Part shown: positions 13,766 through 28,100 of the stretch, one piece after another
How the letters are laid out: each line of letters opens with the position of its first letter
How positions within the stretch are numbered: the first letter of the stretch is position 1
DNA from: Anas platyrhynchos
Taxonomy: Eukaryota > Chordata > Aves > Anseriformes > Anatidae
Assembly: GCF_047663525.1 (NCBI RefSeq)
Contig: NC_092602.1
Location: 11,901,501 to 11,965,500 of the forward strand
Reading direction: 5' to 3'
DNA: 64,000 nt
Notes under the pieces: model-generated
The model's input: the letters and a program-made list of their open reading frames with translations, nothing else
Database searches by the model: none
Told to the model about the DNA's origin: nothing
Made by a program: the position numbers and the translations under genes

Positions 13766-14626
13766 CAACATACAAATAAAACTCCAAACCCAAACCCCAC
13801 TGTTCAACTCCTACATTGCTGCAAGTATATTTCATGATTGTTTAAAGTCATTTTTAGCTTTGCACGACTGCAATCACCAAACATTGTCTCCCTGTCAGCA
13901 TTTGAGGGGCTTACATACTGTTGCCAACAATTAGCACAAATCTGGCTGACATTGTTTTCTCTAAAAATAAACCATGCATGTTCAGTAGCTTGAGAACAAA
14001 CATGAAAACAAGATTTTAGGATAACATTTTTCTTCTCAGTGGAAACGCTGGGTCTACCACACACCTCTGCTGCTGGAGAAGTACCACCAGGACATAAATC
14101 AGCCATTCTGGATGCCTGTGATTACAAAACCTTCTCGTTTTTTTCTATCCCACTCCTTTCTAAGCAGAGGGAAGACATTAACACCAGTCTCTTGGCCAAA
14201 ATCCATTTGGGAAAATTCCTGCCTCACCTGCAATCGTCTGAGCATGGGCACGAAGCCAAGAGAAGAGTGTGCAAGAAAACAGCCTCTGAAGTCCTTTTCC
14301 TTCGGAAAACTGAATTTTCTCCAACCTGAGCCACCACGAAAAAAACTGCAACAAAACTGAAATAATGCCACAAGCATCTAAGTCTCTTGGCTTGGGAGCA
14401 TTACGATCCACCAAATTAAGTGCACTCAAGCAGCAAGCACGCATTTCTAATTGCTTCTTTGCTCACCACCCATCTTCAGCTTTAGAACCGAGCCATTAGC
14501 CCACAACACATTGCATTCAGGTGTGTCTGCCCTACAAAGGGCATCAAATGTGACTCGTAGAGAGCAAAAATGACTAGTTCTATTGAGGAAACAGTATTTT
14601 TATGTACTGGCTAAAACAGATTATTT

Positions 14627-14660
14627 AAAAACAAACAAACAAACAAACAAAAAAAAAACA
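14627..14660. repeat. (AAAC)n microsatellite with A run
   Basis: About five AAAC units followed by a run of A. Confidence 0.9.
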
Positions 14661-16997
14661 GAAAGCAGCTTGCTACTGCTGTTTACAGTCAGGACTAACT
14701 GGACCCCTACACTGCCAATGGAATTTGGAGGCTCGGTGAACTTAATTGGAAGATTACGAGCAGATACATTCTCCAGCCAACACAGCCCCTCCCCATAGCT
14801 CACCCAACATGCAGCATGGAAAAAAGGCAGCTTTGCCTGGCAGAGGAATAGGCAGGCACTGAATATTCCCCTGTACGCTAGATGTACTATGTGATTGCAA
14901 AACTAACGCTGGAAACCTTCACCAGACCCAAGAAGTTAACATTTTCTACTCAGCAGATAGGAAGTCTATAACTGCTTGTTTTATACCCTGTTCTCATCTC
15001 TGAAGGCTTTTATTCTCCAGAGCAAATTAATCAGGCAGCTTGCATTATATGTTCTTTCTCCAGGCCTGGCTCCTCTCTCAGCATCTCTATTGATCTTCAC
15101 TCAGTAATCCATTAGCAAAAGGTTTTGGAAATTTGCTGCTTTTAGAGTTCCCAGAGAAAGCCAAGTCCGATTTAGGGGGATTGCCAGATTCAAGTTTGAG
15201 AGAGCAATTCATCAGGTGAAGGATCACCATTTTTCAAAACATGCAGCAATATCCAAAACCCATTCTGCTGCTCACTCACATATTTACTACTCGATGCTCC
15301 TCGCTGCAAACGAAGACTTTAAATGACCAACAGGGAGAACAAGATTGAGAGAGAACAGATGAGAAAGCATCATGTGCCTACAGCCAGCAAATAAGCCAGA
15401 AAAAAAAAAAATAATCCACTGATTGATGCAAAAACAAGAGGAGAAAGATACAAAGAGAAGGATGGAAGGTGACAACTTTTAATAAGTAACTGCATGCTCT
15501 TCGACAAATTAGTTTTTCCCCTGGGCTTCACAAGGTCACCTCTCCAATATACCTCCCTCCTATCCCACTTCCTCCCTAGCCCAATAAAGCCATGGCAGCA
15601 AAGAACATCAGTGCTACTGCAATGCAATTTGGCAATGCTTTTTAGGTGCATGTGTGCAAGATGAACTTGGTTTGCCCATTTATTCCTTTCTCCTCTTATA
15701 AGTTACTTTCTCAACACATGCACGAAAGTAACTTAAAATAAACCAAACCAGAAGAGATCATCCTTCCTTCCCATCTAACTTCGCACTGGATCGTGCCAAG
15801 CATGATGCCAGCACCCCCTGCACAGCCAAACCAGGCTCTCCTTGGAGCTCAAGCCCACAGGGACCAGCTCCACTTCTGCTTTTAGCCTGCATTTAGCCCC
15901 ACATGGCTCGGGGTGGAAAGCGAGGACAGATCGGTCTGGCCGTGCCAAAGGGGTAATTCCTGAGACAGAGCCAGGCAGCCGAGTCAGAGTGGGGTCACAA
16001 ACAGTTAATGTGATTTATAAACCCTTCCACGCCACACATATCACCTCACAAAAGGAAGGAAGAAAAGAAATAGGAAAAATAAAGGCAAAATACACCAGAG
16101 CTGCCGCTGCAACAGCTTCTCAGGGACGAAAGGCAGGATCAATCTCCTCTGTCAGAAGAGGCTCACAGCTGCCGGGGCACCCAGACCTGCTGGGCAAGGG
16201 GCAGTAGGAACAGATCTGTACTCCTGGAATCAAGCCCTCTCCACTGTAGATCCAATATAGACATGGCATATCTGATACACCATAATAAGGTGCTTCCTTG
16301 CCCACACCACCGCCACAAACAAGCTGCATGCTTATGAACAAAAAATATATATAGTTTTCTTTAAATCCACCAGCCATTCCACCTCCCCCTCACTTCCAGC
16401 AGTGAAAACAGCTTCTGTCCTACCGTCACGTGAGGTTTAAGCAGAACTGACAAGAAAGGCAGCTTTGTGCGACTGTCCCTGACGTTCCCCTGTCGACAAC
16501 GCACGCGGAGAGCGGGGACAGAACGGGACGAGAGGCAGAGGATGAAAACCCCAGCACAGCACTGCACATGCTGACCGCGTGCCAGCCACCGCCTGCTCCT
16601 CGCGCTGGGCACTCGCTGAAAAGGTTTCAGCAAAATAATGGGAATCAAGTCCCAAAGGAGCATTTCTTCCCATAGCAAGCCTCACTCTTGAAGCAGCAAT
16701 CGAGGGTGCCAGCAGCACTGCACGGTGCCCAGCCACATGCTGGTTGGATCCAACCAGGTGAGCTCCCCGCTACCTGTGTGAATTTGTACAGTGTGATAGG
16801 GACGCAGAGTAACACCTTGAGCTGTGCTGGAGCCGCTATTACAGTACCTCCATGCAGAGCTCTCCTGTTTATTCGTGCGATGACAGCAGTAGCACGACCC
16901 GTTACTCCATTTGAAGTACACTTCCATACGGGTACATAACAATTTGCTCCTGTTTCCCAGGATCTGAGGCTTCTGGTAGCACCGTCTCCCTCACACA

Positions 16998-17028
16998 CAT
17001 TTAAACCACGTACATTATGGTTTAAATG
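16998..17028. repeat. Inverted repeat, 10-bp arms, 11-nt loop
   Basis: CATTTAAACC (16998-17007) pairs exactly with GGTTTAAATG (17019-17028). With a one-base bulge the pairing can be extended outward by a few bases. Confidence 0.85.
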
Positions 17029-18523
17029 GTGTACCAGTTCAAATTCAGGAAGAAGAAACTGCTCACAATCCTCACAATATGGCTTGTGATATCTGGGTGT
17101 TGTTTATTTAGATAAACCACTGAAAGCCTTGCAGGACCCCTCTTTCTCACTTATTGAGCAGTCTATGAAGAACAGCACATACCAGAGACGATGCAGCCCA
17201 TGAGGAGAGCACAGCCTTTAACTGCACTTTCCCCAAATCTTCCAGGATCCAAGAAGCCATCATACCCTCAGCAGCCCAGTATTCATAACAATTTCCAAAA
17301 GCAGGCATGAAAAGCCTTCGAGATTTACTGACTTGAAACCAGGAAGGAACAAGCAATGGCACAACGGTGATGAGCTGTGCCTGGGGAAGGCGATGGGAAA
17401 GACCAACAGCCCATAGGCATGTGCCCAGGAGTGCCCAGGCACACGGTCTGGAAAACTGACTGCCTTCTGTTTTTCATCTTTCCTCTCAAGGAAGATTAAC
17501 AAGTCAATTTTGAATCTCATCATCAAGAGCTTTAAGACAGTGGATCCATTTGAGAAGTGAGGAGATATCACCTGGTTACAAAACCATACCCCAAGGCCAC
17601 CGAGCCACTCTCCCTCCCCAACATTCATAAGCATCCACCGTAACCTCACCCCCCTCAGCTCCCCCAGTATTTACACAGCACCCAGAAGAGCCGTAGGGGG
17701 AGCAGAGAGCTCCCATGCCCGCAGAGCAGTGTTTCTCCTGTGCTTGGCAGCCGAGATGCAGAAATCCCAAGGGCAGCACACGCCGATAGGAATCTGCTCC
17801 GGGCAGCTCTGCAGAGCTCCTGCACGCTGCAGGAACTCCCGATGCACCAGCACTGCCAGCAAGGAGGATTTCAATGGGGTTTTACAGAACCAAGCAGAGG
17901 AAAGGAAGGGTTAGTGGGGAAAATACCATGATCAAGAGCAATCTATTGCCTGCTGTCTGCACTTTCCAACCAATTAAGCCAAAGGACTGGGGAGGGCAAG
18001 GAGGAAGGAATTTTTTTTAACTAAATCCTGAGAATATAGGAGAAAGTGGGGGAGGAGAGAACCACAACAGCTGAATGATGTTTGGCAGCAAATATGCTTT
18101 TTTTGCTCTCACAGTAACAAAAATTCACGGTTAGTAAACAGGTGGAGAGACGACTCTTAAAAGGAACAGCTGAGAGATTGATTTGAGAATGAGAAGAAGC
18201 TCATTTTGAAGGAGTGAAAGCTCTACCCCGTGTAGCTATTTGTAGCTGGTAGAATACACTGGATTTCTTGCCTTTATCACCACAAACAAGAGCCTGTTTG
18301 TAATGTAAAGCTGCAAGTTACACGGCCAGTACCAGTGTCTGTTCCTTTATACTTCATCTCCCAATTTTATCATAAACAAACACACAGCTTACGGTTGCCT
18401 ATAAATTTCATCCTCAAACTCTTCAGAACAAAACACCATGTACTTTAATCTTAATGTACTTCCTATCAAAAAGATCCTGCATGCGGGGTTTACAACTACT
18501 AAGCAGCAGTAGTGCCATGAGAT

Positions 18524-18580
18524 AAGTTATCCTTGTGTTACAGAAGAAACAGAGGAACAGAGATTATATAACTTATCTGG
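18524..18580 (+). mobile_element. Possible ancient MIR-like SINE remnant
   Basis: TTATCC, TTACAGA, GAAACAGAGGAACAGAGA and AACTTAT occur in the same order as in the MIR 3' half. Identity is moderate, and this could be a chance match. The orientation is the same as the candidate at 43.24 kb. Confidence 0.45.
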
Positions 18581-21500
18581 AAAAGGAGGGGAGGAGGGGA
18601 GTGTGACCTGCCCCAGTTTCAATTCTGATTTTTCCAGTCCCCCTAAGCTGTGCTGAAACCACTTCTGGATCTTCAGCAGCTACTATAGGGAGAGTATCTG
18701 CAAAAATGAAGCCTGACACTTAGTTTCAATAAAACTTGCATACTGATGTTTGACAATCAGGATGTGAAAAACCCCACAAGTTTAAACAGCTCAGAGAACT
18801 TAACACTAGGTGCTTGTGCACCTGCAATTATCATACAGTACATTTTACACAAAACCAGGAGACTTCACAAGTGCTCTGTTCAAAAGCCATATGGTGCAAG
18901 CAGAGGTCAGTCCCAAAAGAGCAAAGGAGTAAACAGGAGTTTGCAAGAAATCTGAGACAGACCCAATTGTTTTATGTACATGGAAGAGAGAAAATATACA
19001 CACTCGTGCATGGCTGCACAGGTACATACGCGTTTAGCTAGCATATGATGCAAAGCAAGAAACTTCTTCAGCTCCAGTGACAGTCGGTAATGCCACGTGG
19101 AGGCAGGTGGAGACAACGACCTCCCTTCTAATGCACAGATTTATTAGGTCTCAGATTATCTCGTCACTTATGAGAAAATAAATGTATAATTTCCTTAAAA
19201 TACATCTTGACTTAACAATCTGTATTCCACAAATACACCAGAAGGCTGCTACAGGCATTGTTTCACAGAGCCTTACAAAGGTTACATTTATAAAAGCCTC
19301 TACCTCTCATCAAAAGAGGAAAGGCTTAAAGAGTTTAAATTTGGCATTAGCAAGAAAACTTGCATACAGATTAGCCAATTTATTTTCTACGATGTTGCAC
19401 GATACTGTTTTATTAGCTTAATTTGTCTTTAGCAGCACTGGAGACCAAGGTAACTACAGCTGAGTTGTTGGAGCCCATATAAAAAAAAAGGCTTTTAAAA
19501 AAGTATCGTGTTATTCCTGCACTTACAAATCGTTTATTTGTTTGTTTTTAAAAAGGCTTGCTTATTTGAAGCAAATGAAGCTTTAAAAAGCTAGCTAGCT
19601 GCTGGCAAACATTTTAGACCATTTCTCCACTTCAAAGACTGCCCGTATCAGAGATTCTGCAAAGTCCACAGCGCGCTAAATTGACACAAATCCCAGACAG
19701 AAACAGAGCTTACATTTAACCTAATAGCAAAATTCAGCTGAATTATTAATATTCTTCAAATTAAGATTTCACTTAGCTCTCCAGGTGTAAAGTATTAAAT
19801 CTTATTACCATTTTGTTAATTTTCAGCACACCCGTGCAGCCAAGATCAAACTCAGGGAGAAGACGTGGAAACTTGGCACCGGTGATGACAGTTTTGACAT
19901 CGACTTCAAGGAGGCAGGACTTCACCCTCGGTCACTCCACTTCAGCTTATTTTTCCTTCTTTCCTCCAGCTCTTTTTTTCCCTTCATATCTCTTATGAAA
20001 CGCACTGAAGCTCCAGCGAGTTCCCAGCCCTCGAACAATGTGTTCTCAAGCTAGGCAGCAGAGAATGCCAATACAAATGAAATCTGTGTTGCAGCTTCTA
20101 CAGAGCTGGGACCACTTTACATGGTTCTGACAGATATTTTTTTTTTAAAAAGGCTACAATAAAAGTGAGCCATCTTGTTTCCTTCCAGTGAAAAGGCTTT
20201 GAAAGTAGAAAAAATACAAAGCAGCTAATCATAATCTGTTGCAGTGAATCCCTCGTCTGCGAATTTTGCTTCCTGCTTCCAGTTAGCACCGAGCACACGA
20301 GACCAAAACGCAACATCAGATCCACATGAAATTCTGTGCCTAATCTGCAAACCAGTTACCATGACTGCACATGCAAATTGGTCAGATAAAAGCCAGTCAG
20401 AGGAATAATTGGCTATTTGGAGGTACAAAATGACTAATCTATCACAGCCACCACATAAGTGTTTTTTCCTCCGCTTCATAATTGCGCCACTTAATTCTCC
20501 AAGTCCAACCTAATATTTGGGATGCAATATGGCACCGTAAATACTGTAACGTGGCAGGAGGAGGCAGGCTCCGTTCAGTGCCCCACAGCCCTGCAGCACT
20601 AGCGCAGATGTTCAGCCTGCAGTCCGCACAGAAGTCACGGGACAATTTCTAAAGGCGAGTACAAAAAACAAGCCCATTCCCAGCAGTTTTACACTGAGAA
20701 CTACACATCCTCGGGAAAAGCCCTAGGAGCCACCAGCGCTGAATACCCCAGCTTAGGGCTCACTCCTACTGTCTGTGCCCTCAGCTCCGCTTGTGAGCCC
20801 AACCAGGACAACCAGTGCCCTCTCCTAACCAGAGTGCCTCCAACAACCATCCTTCAGCACCGCGCTCCTGATGCTGTTCTAACAAACACTAGCTCATGAA
20901 AGTCACAGCACTGCAGAACTCTAACCCCTTCCCGCCTAGCAAAAATTTGGCACAAGAATACACAAGAACCACCGCTCTCCAGGAACTTTGATTTAGCCTT
21001 TTCATTGCTACAGCCAGTTTCATTCCAGGTCCTTATGACTAAGGCAGGAGCAAGGCATTAGTCATTCTTTCCCCCTCCAGGAGACAACGGAAATCAGTGA
21101 GAAATGAGTTCCCTCGTTGGCAAGCACAAAGACTAGCTAGCTTCAACTTTAAGGCCACTTTAACTTACTAAGCTACCACCCATTCTCCTGCTGAAAGTAC
21201 TGATAATTCTCTTTTAATGCTTTCTTCATGAGATGGGGAATTAATCAACTAAGGCAGATTTTTAGGAGAATATAAGAGTAATGTGAAGGGGAAAAAAATC
21301 ACAGGATACATTCTCAGTCTTTAAAAAGTAAGTAGAAAACTCTATTCATTGGGACAAGAGTTGGTAGCACATCCCATATCGCACTCATCAATTATTCTGC
21401 AAATTAGAAACAAACTTCAATGGGTTCTCTTGGGGCAACAGGCTCACCTGGGCGGACAGAAACAAGCCAAAGCACATCCATGCTTCTCTGTTTGGGGCAG

Positions 21501-23865
21501 GGGGTCACAGGTCTTCAACCAAAGCACTGCCTGGGCCGTCCTGATCACACAGTTACAGTACAGCTGTATCACAACGTGATTTTCCATCCTGCACAGAACC
21601 TGTTTAAGGTCTCCGTAGCACGCAGCCAGTACCTGTATTCCTGATGGAGTTGTAAGCCGCCACCTGCCAGCTAAAAACCAGGAGCTGTGGGCTCGCCTAC
21701 CACCGCGGGGCAAAGCAGAGCAGGGCTGCATAAAGCTCAGCTGCCTGGACTTCAGGGATGCCATGCCAAACTTTCTCCTGAACACTTCAACAGCGCAGGC
21801 AAGTTAAAGCTTTCAGTGTTTTCCTTTACAAGCATGGAGAAAATGGAGCAGTTGCTAGTAATGATTTGCCTTCTGTTTGCTCCAGGCACTCCCATCTTTG
21901 AAATGGGCATATCACTTACATTAATCCAGACACTACACGTCACGTCCTACATCGCAGGTAGACAAACCAATGTCATCTTGTTTGTTACCTTCCAAGATTT
22001 ATAACGAAACTAAAACCCATATTTGTGTTTTGGGCCAACAACACAAGTGTTTTACCTTAAAATGGCAAACAGGTCAGCCTCCCACCTGCACGAAGTTCTC
22101 TCTGTTCATACCAGACTAATAGCTGTAGGCAGGATGCAAAAGAACATTTGTACCCATTAAACTAGAGGGGAAACAATGGCAAAAGGCAGCCGTGTGCCCA
22201 AGACAGCCTAATTACGAGGTTACTGAGGGGATCTTACAAGTTCCATACATTTAAACATCAAGCACAAATCAGTCAGCAAGCTGGGGGTCCGGACCACAAC
22301 CAACCATCCCTCTGCTTGCAAAGGGGCTCCGAGGAGCCCCCTGTTCCAGCCAGGTTTCCCCCACATGAAGTGCTTTCTGATCTCTCTCCTTGCATTTTCC
22401 AATGAATCCATATGCGCCACTGGAGATGGGATCTGGCATGCATGCTCAGATTTAAAAACCCTCTGCCCAGATGTGCTAATCCCCTGTGGCACCCTGCTTT
22501 ACCATACATGACCTCCGATGGCATGATTTGACAAGGTCAATGACTACTGTGGCACAGAGCTTGCTTATGCTCACTGAAGTCTCCGATGTGCACACAAGAA
22601 GGTCCCTCCCTCTCTTTTAATGCAATTAAATGCTTTTTATTTAGAAATTTGCACGATTCATCTGCAATTTTCTCACCCTCCCCACACAACCAGCCTCCAT
22701 TAAAACCTTTTTCTGCAGCAGAGTCATCGTTGAGCTGGGCTCAAACACTGATCTTATCCTCCCAACACTTTCTTCAATCCCTCCGTGGGATTAAAGCAAG
22801 GAGAAGTGACACTGATGAGAAGAGCTGCTTCTTCCCCCACTCTTTGGATTTAATATTCAACATGCACTTCTCCTTCATACTGCACAAGGAAAGGAAACAA
22901 GTTTTGGAAGAAAGAAAGGAGAAAAGAACGGAAGGCTAAGAAGAAGGAATTCTTGTGTAAACTGAGCCATGAAAACCACAAACAGACTGAACTACTTCTA
23001 ACCTTTTGCCATCTGTAGGGTTACAGACCTCATCCACGTGAAGCCCCTGACCAAAAACAAACAAGAACTTGTCTCTTCTTCCACCCCATCACAATGAAAT
23101 TAATCAGTGAAAACAATGTGGAAAATGGATTTTCAGAGTAATTAAACTGCAAGCAAGGTTTATCTTTCCAAGCGACCCTTTCTACCCCTGCCAGTCCCCG
23201 CAGTTGGCCACAGCAGCCCAACTCCACAAGCTGAACTGAAACCAGCCTCCAAAGAGCTGGTACAGCACCACGGCCACATTACACCACCACTCTCAGTGCA
23301 TCCCCCATTCCGATGACCTAAAGCAGGGGATGAACACTTGGCTACAACATCCAGTATCAACGCTCCTCAGCCCCTTTCCCCTGTACCAGGAAGGCGTTTG
23401 CGTGACCCTGCGGCACTCCAGGACCAGGGAACCGGGGAATTAGCCTTCCTTGCAGTATAAATGCTGGTGCCAGCACCCAGGAGCAGCAGTGCCAAGCAGC
23501 CCGGGCACACGAGGACTGTCCCTTTCAGCAGAACCATGCACTGATGGGTGGCAGCAGCCACTCGCTGCCCTGCCTCCCTGCTGCACGACAGGGAGTTTCC
23601 AAGCAGTGTGGAAGACTGAGCAGGTTAGCTTTGCAAAAGGCTACCGGCCAAAACACAAAGCTGTTTTCACAGCCTGCTTCTTCTCTCACCAGCTTCCCCT
23701 CTCTTTAAACAGAAAGATTTGGATAAAGGGCTGGGGAGGCATCCGTCACCGCGCTGCCACTGCTGGCCCTGCGCTGCGAGGGGCTGGGAGCGCGTCCTCG
23801 GCATGGCAAACGGGCCTGCAGCACGGAGATGGAGCATGGAACAAAAGGGAAAATAAGGTCAAACC

Positions 23866-23913
23866 AAAAAAAAAACAAAAAACAAAAAAAAACACACACA
23901 CACAAAAAAAAAT
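23866..23913. repeat. A-rich tract with an embedded (CA)n
   Basis: Several runs of 6-9 A broken by single C bases, with about six CA units at 23892-23903. The lysine-rich part of the overlapping open frame comes from this tract. Confidence 0.9.
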
Positions 23914-24434
23914 GAAACAAGAAGCAGCCAAGATGAGAGAGATGACAGATACAAACGCACACAAGAAAAACCCCAACAGGCAGCTCGTTAGCACTGAAGC
24001 CGAGCACATGGAAAAAGAGAAGAATTTACTTCTTCCTCAACCGGAATGTTTGCATAATTGTCACTTTCAATTTTACATAATTCCCTTTTCTACGCATTTG
24101 TTTCATGTCTAGGCCACCATGCATGAAATAAATCCCTGTACCAGAGCACGGCCTGTCTGCACGGCGCGCGGTGCTAAGGAGGTCGGGTTTCCCATTTATT
24201 CCCTATCACATTCCCCGCAGGTGTGAACAATGCTTTATCGGACCTAAAATAGAAGCAGCCAAACAGATATCCGCCCCGGTCGGGGTGTGTTTGCTTAGGC
24301 AGATTTTTCTGAAACCATAAAGCAAAGTAAGTAATTACTTCAGCATTAGTTAAGATACCATTTTTCCCCTTCACTCCACACGGCACACTGAACAAGCGCC
24401 ACACCAAGGGGTAATTCAGCCTGAAGTTGTAGGG

Positions 24435-24448
24435 TTTTTTTTTTTTTT
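24435..24448. repeat. Poly-T tract
   Basis: Fourteen consecutive T. Confidence 0.9.
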
Positions 24449-25186
24449 GTTTGGTCGGTTTTATACCCGAAGTGATGCATGTAGTTTTGATTAGGCTCAA
24501 ATTTTCTTCACATTTAGTGCTGATACCCTGGTGCCCTATTAAAAAAACACTGCATTATAAACCCAGACACTGAAATATCAACACCAATTAGGTCTTTCAG
24601 ATACAGGTTTTTAAACACTTCAGAGAAAAATCTACACCAAAAACTGGGGGCAAAGGATGAACTTTCAACATTAAGGGGAGCAGCACTAACTGGGCAACCA
24701 GAATCTCATTCTTTAATTAAAAAGAGAGGCAAAACATTCCAATGACCATAATCTACAGAAAACACAACACTATTTCTTTATTCAGGCTGAAAAAAATAGA
24801 AAACAAGAAGATTAAATGCTGTTAAACACAGCTGATATTTAAAGTTCATTCAGCTTTAAAGCTTGACAACGTATTATTAGAGGAACTAGAAAGTCTAAAA
24901 AAAAAATCTGCACGTCACTGCAAAGATTTTACCTTATAATTCAGCCGTAACCCAAATTCTGACCTTCCTGGGAGCTATCTGCATCCCCCAGAAAAAGGCA
25001 GGACACCAGTTCTAGTTTGGCAGCTGCCTGGGCAGTGTAAGCCATGGGACGGCGAGTCCCTTGTCAGCAAAATCTCCGACCAATTTCTCTCCTTTTCATC
25101 AGCTCAGGAATATGTTGCAAGACAGTGGCATTTGCTCTTTTCAAAAAGACTCCATCGCCATGAAGACATGCAGCCACTTGTGTTGG

Positions 25187-25203
25187 TTTTTTTTTTTTTT
25201 TTT
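25187..25203. repeat. Poly-T tract
   Basis: Seventeen consecutive T followed by a C run. Confidence 0.92.
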
Positions 25204-26393
25204 CCCCCTGCCTTTTTGCTTCCAGAGCCGCACTGGTTAAGCTGCAGTGCTGCACGCTGTCATTCTCCCCAGACACGTCAATCTGTTTGTCTTACGTGGG
25301 GGAAGGGAGAAAGGCACAGCGCTCGCTGCCATCAGGAAGGACAGCCTCACGCCACGGCCGACCCAGCCCCTGAATACGTACAGGGATGCTCCAGTGCAAT
25401 TGGTAAAATACGCTACACTTTATTTGCTCCCCCAGGCCTGTATTCTTATTGGCATGCGTTTTGTGTCTTGGTTTATGCTTTAGGCACAGACTCATTATTC
25501 CTACAGTATTCAGCAGAGACTGAGTGAAGAATCACATTTTGCTTATGTTCTCAACCTCACAAAGGTAATACTATGAAAAACACCAGTGACTTCAGCTGCT
25601 AAACATTTATAAACAGGGAATGGGAATTTTAACATACACATGCACAGAGGGAGGGAGACGTAAAAGAACAAAAAGAATTTGTGTATCGCTTGAGACAAAA
25701 ATGCATTCCTCCATCTCAGTGCTCGCTCCTTTTGGCCCAGGTAAGCGCACACAAACAGTGAGAACTGCTTGCTGTAATTAGCAGAAAATCAGAATTACCT
25801 AAAAAACAAACTGTGAACAAGGAAAAAAAATGCTGGAAAGCTGCATTTACTTGCAAGAAGCACACCAAGAGAAGCTGCTGGCTTACTAGTCCCGATGCTG
25901 GAGCACACTCCCCACGACTGCACCTTCACAAGCCCATGCCTGGTGCCAGCTCCATCAATGGGGAGGACAGGACCACGGAGGAGAGGACAGTGCAGCTCCC
26001 AGACCCCCTCCCCAGCTTTGCTGCCTGCTGCCATGAAGCCCAGATGTGGCACTTCCCCAAAACTAGGCCTGGCTGCAGGCAGACACAGCTCCCCCCTGCC
26101 ACACACACAGGGGTTCCCCAGTCCCACACACAGCCTCGCACCTCCTCACGGCCACGGTGCCACCTGCCACGTGAGCAGTAAAAGGAAAGGGATGGTCTTA
26201 AAATTATTTGTCGTGTGAATTGTTGGAGAGGAAGATCTAAATGACCAGTAGCACATGGGATGGCCTGCCTCAAAGCAAGGCATGCCCAGGGACCAGGAAC
26301 CTCAAAGCTCAGGCACCGCACAGCCACTGATGTGCTTCTCGGGACATAACACACTGAAGCTAAGAAGCCAAAGATGTGCTGTCTGGAAACAGC

Positions 26394-26421
26394 TTTTTTT
26401 TTTCTTTTTTTCTTTTTTTTT
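26394..26421. repeat. T-rich tract
   Basis: Runs of 10, 7 and 9 T separated by single C bases. Confidence 0.9.
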
Positions 26422-27869
26422 GTTTAAAAAAGACCAACTTCAGCAACTTCAGAAATAATTCCTGGGAACCTATTACGAAAACAAGCTCCATACAGTTGTT
26501 TATCTGAGGTCATCATCTGGGAGTTTACATTAGACATAGGCCCTCGCTACACCAGTTCATAACCTCTGCTTTGGAAGTGGCATGCTCTGTACCTGCCAAA
26601 ACACAAGCTCATTTTTTAACCGAGGGTTTGATGCTAACACGAGGCTCTAGAAAACCTCATCTCCCAACAGCTGCTAAAGATATCATCTTTTCCTGCAAAA
26701 AGCCTAAAACTCATACAGATGATTTCATAACAGTCATGGGAACCTGCTTCTGATCGACGCTGTGAGCGCTTCTGGCTGGATGCAAATACAAAAAATGTAA
26801 ATTTGTAAGTCGCTTACCCTACGTGACTTAGCGTCACCCAGCGATGTGGAAGCAAAGCGAGAGCTGCATGAACCCAGTCACAGACCATGTGCAGCCCAGG
26901 GGCGCTCGTTTCTGTTCCATTACCCGCCTCCCCGACACAAACAGCACAGGAAACATCGCTGTCTGCTTCATAGCCTCAAAACAGTTCTCCGAGGTGCACC
27001 GACCCCACAGGGGCAGCCGGCCCCACAGCAAGGAAAAGGACCGGAGAAGGCTGCTCACCTCAGATCTGCCATCAGGACCTGCGGGGCCAGGCTGCGAGCG
27101 GCACCCCGGCAATGGGGCTTGAACAGGTTCATCGGTGCCCAATGGAATCAGCACCACCGCCATGCACACTCTGCAGTGAATGTACAGACATCTGTGGAGT
27201 TTGATGGATGAGCTGATAGCAGGCACGTTATAGAATCCATCTGGTTGGAAAACCATTGTCATTTTCAGCTAAAAATCACATTTGCAAACTCAGATCACAA
27301 TTTGGTGCTATTTAGCTTCAGACTAGAATACCAGAGCAAATGTTATTCTTTTTCCTGCAGAGAACCTTGCAAAATATTCAGTAACTCGACACTAATAGCA
27401 GTATGATTTTTTTTTCTAATGCACCAAATGCCTTACTAAGTCTGAGAAAAAAAGGAAGGAGATTTTTGCCTATCTTGCAACAAAACCTCTCTTGAGATAT
27501 GGGTCTGTTCTGCATCAGGAGAGTTCCCTAGTAAATGCCTGAACGAGCGCTTCTAGGAGCAGCGGGATTATAAATCCCAGGCATCAGTAAGGAAAAGGGA
27601 GAACTTAAACTCCCCAAACCCGGAGCTGTATTTTAATTCTAAGGAGACAGAGAAGTGAAGCCCAGGAAGATCTACCACTGAGGTTACACTTCCAGTGCTA
27701 TGCAGATGCAGCACGCTCATGGGCAGCACATCCCCTGTGAGACACGCTTACACACCACAGCAAGAACCTGAGGTGGGGGGAAAGGGAAAAATCTTCCCTG
27801 GTGGTTCACACGGGAAGATTTCTACCTTGGCTGCAAGCTACTGAAATGACAAAGGAGGCCGAGAGACAC

Positions 27870-28100
27870 TGATGCATGCACGTGCTCCCAGCTCCTGCAC
27901 CGCCACGGCTCCTAGGCGCTAGGAGGCACGAAGACACCTTCTGCCCGCGCACCACCTCTCCCCCGGGTGATTTAGCAACGAGAGGAGCCCCCAAGGAGGG
28001 GACGCAGCCTCCGCGGGCACCTCCAGCTCGGTCGGGTGGAGGCGAGGCTCACGGCAGGAGACAGACGTGCCCAGGGCTCCGGCAGGAAGCTTGTGGCAGA
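27870..28100. promoter_or_regulatory. CpG-rich patch in intron 1
   Basis: About twenty CpGs in 230 bp, against CpG-poor flanks. It includes a small perfect hairpin, CTCCTAG-GCG-CTAGGAG (27909-27925). It could be an intragenic CpG island, an enhancer or an orphan promoter. Confidence 0.4.

Larger units (their letters stand above)
10638..27869. other. Non-coding intron sequence, no gene recognised
   Basis: This holds the listed simple repeats, one MIR-like candidate and one inverted repeat. The longest frame (23450-24112, 220 codons) depends on the A-rich tract and does not look like a protein. The 20380-20530 stretch has AGATAA and ATTGGC motifs in a CpG-poor setting and could be regulatory. 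Confidence 0.6.

Noticed and set aside
23450..24112. 220-codon + strand frame with a lysine-rich middle
   Set aside because: The Lys/Gln-rich part is the A-rich tract at 23866-23913. The rest has no motif or family likeness, and the frame lies within the intron.
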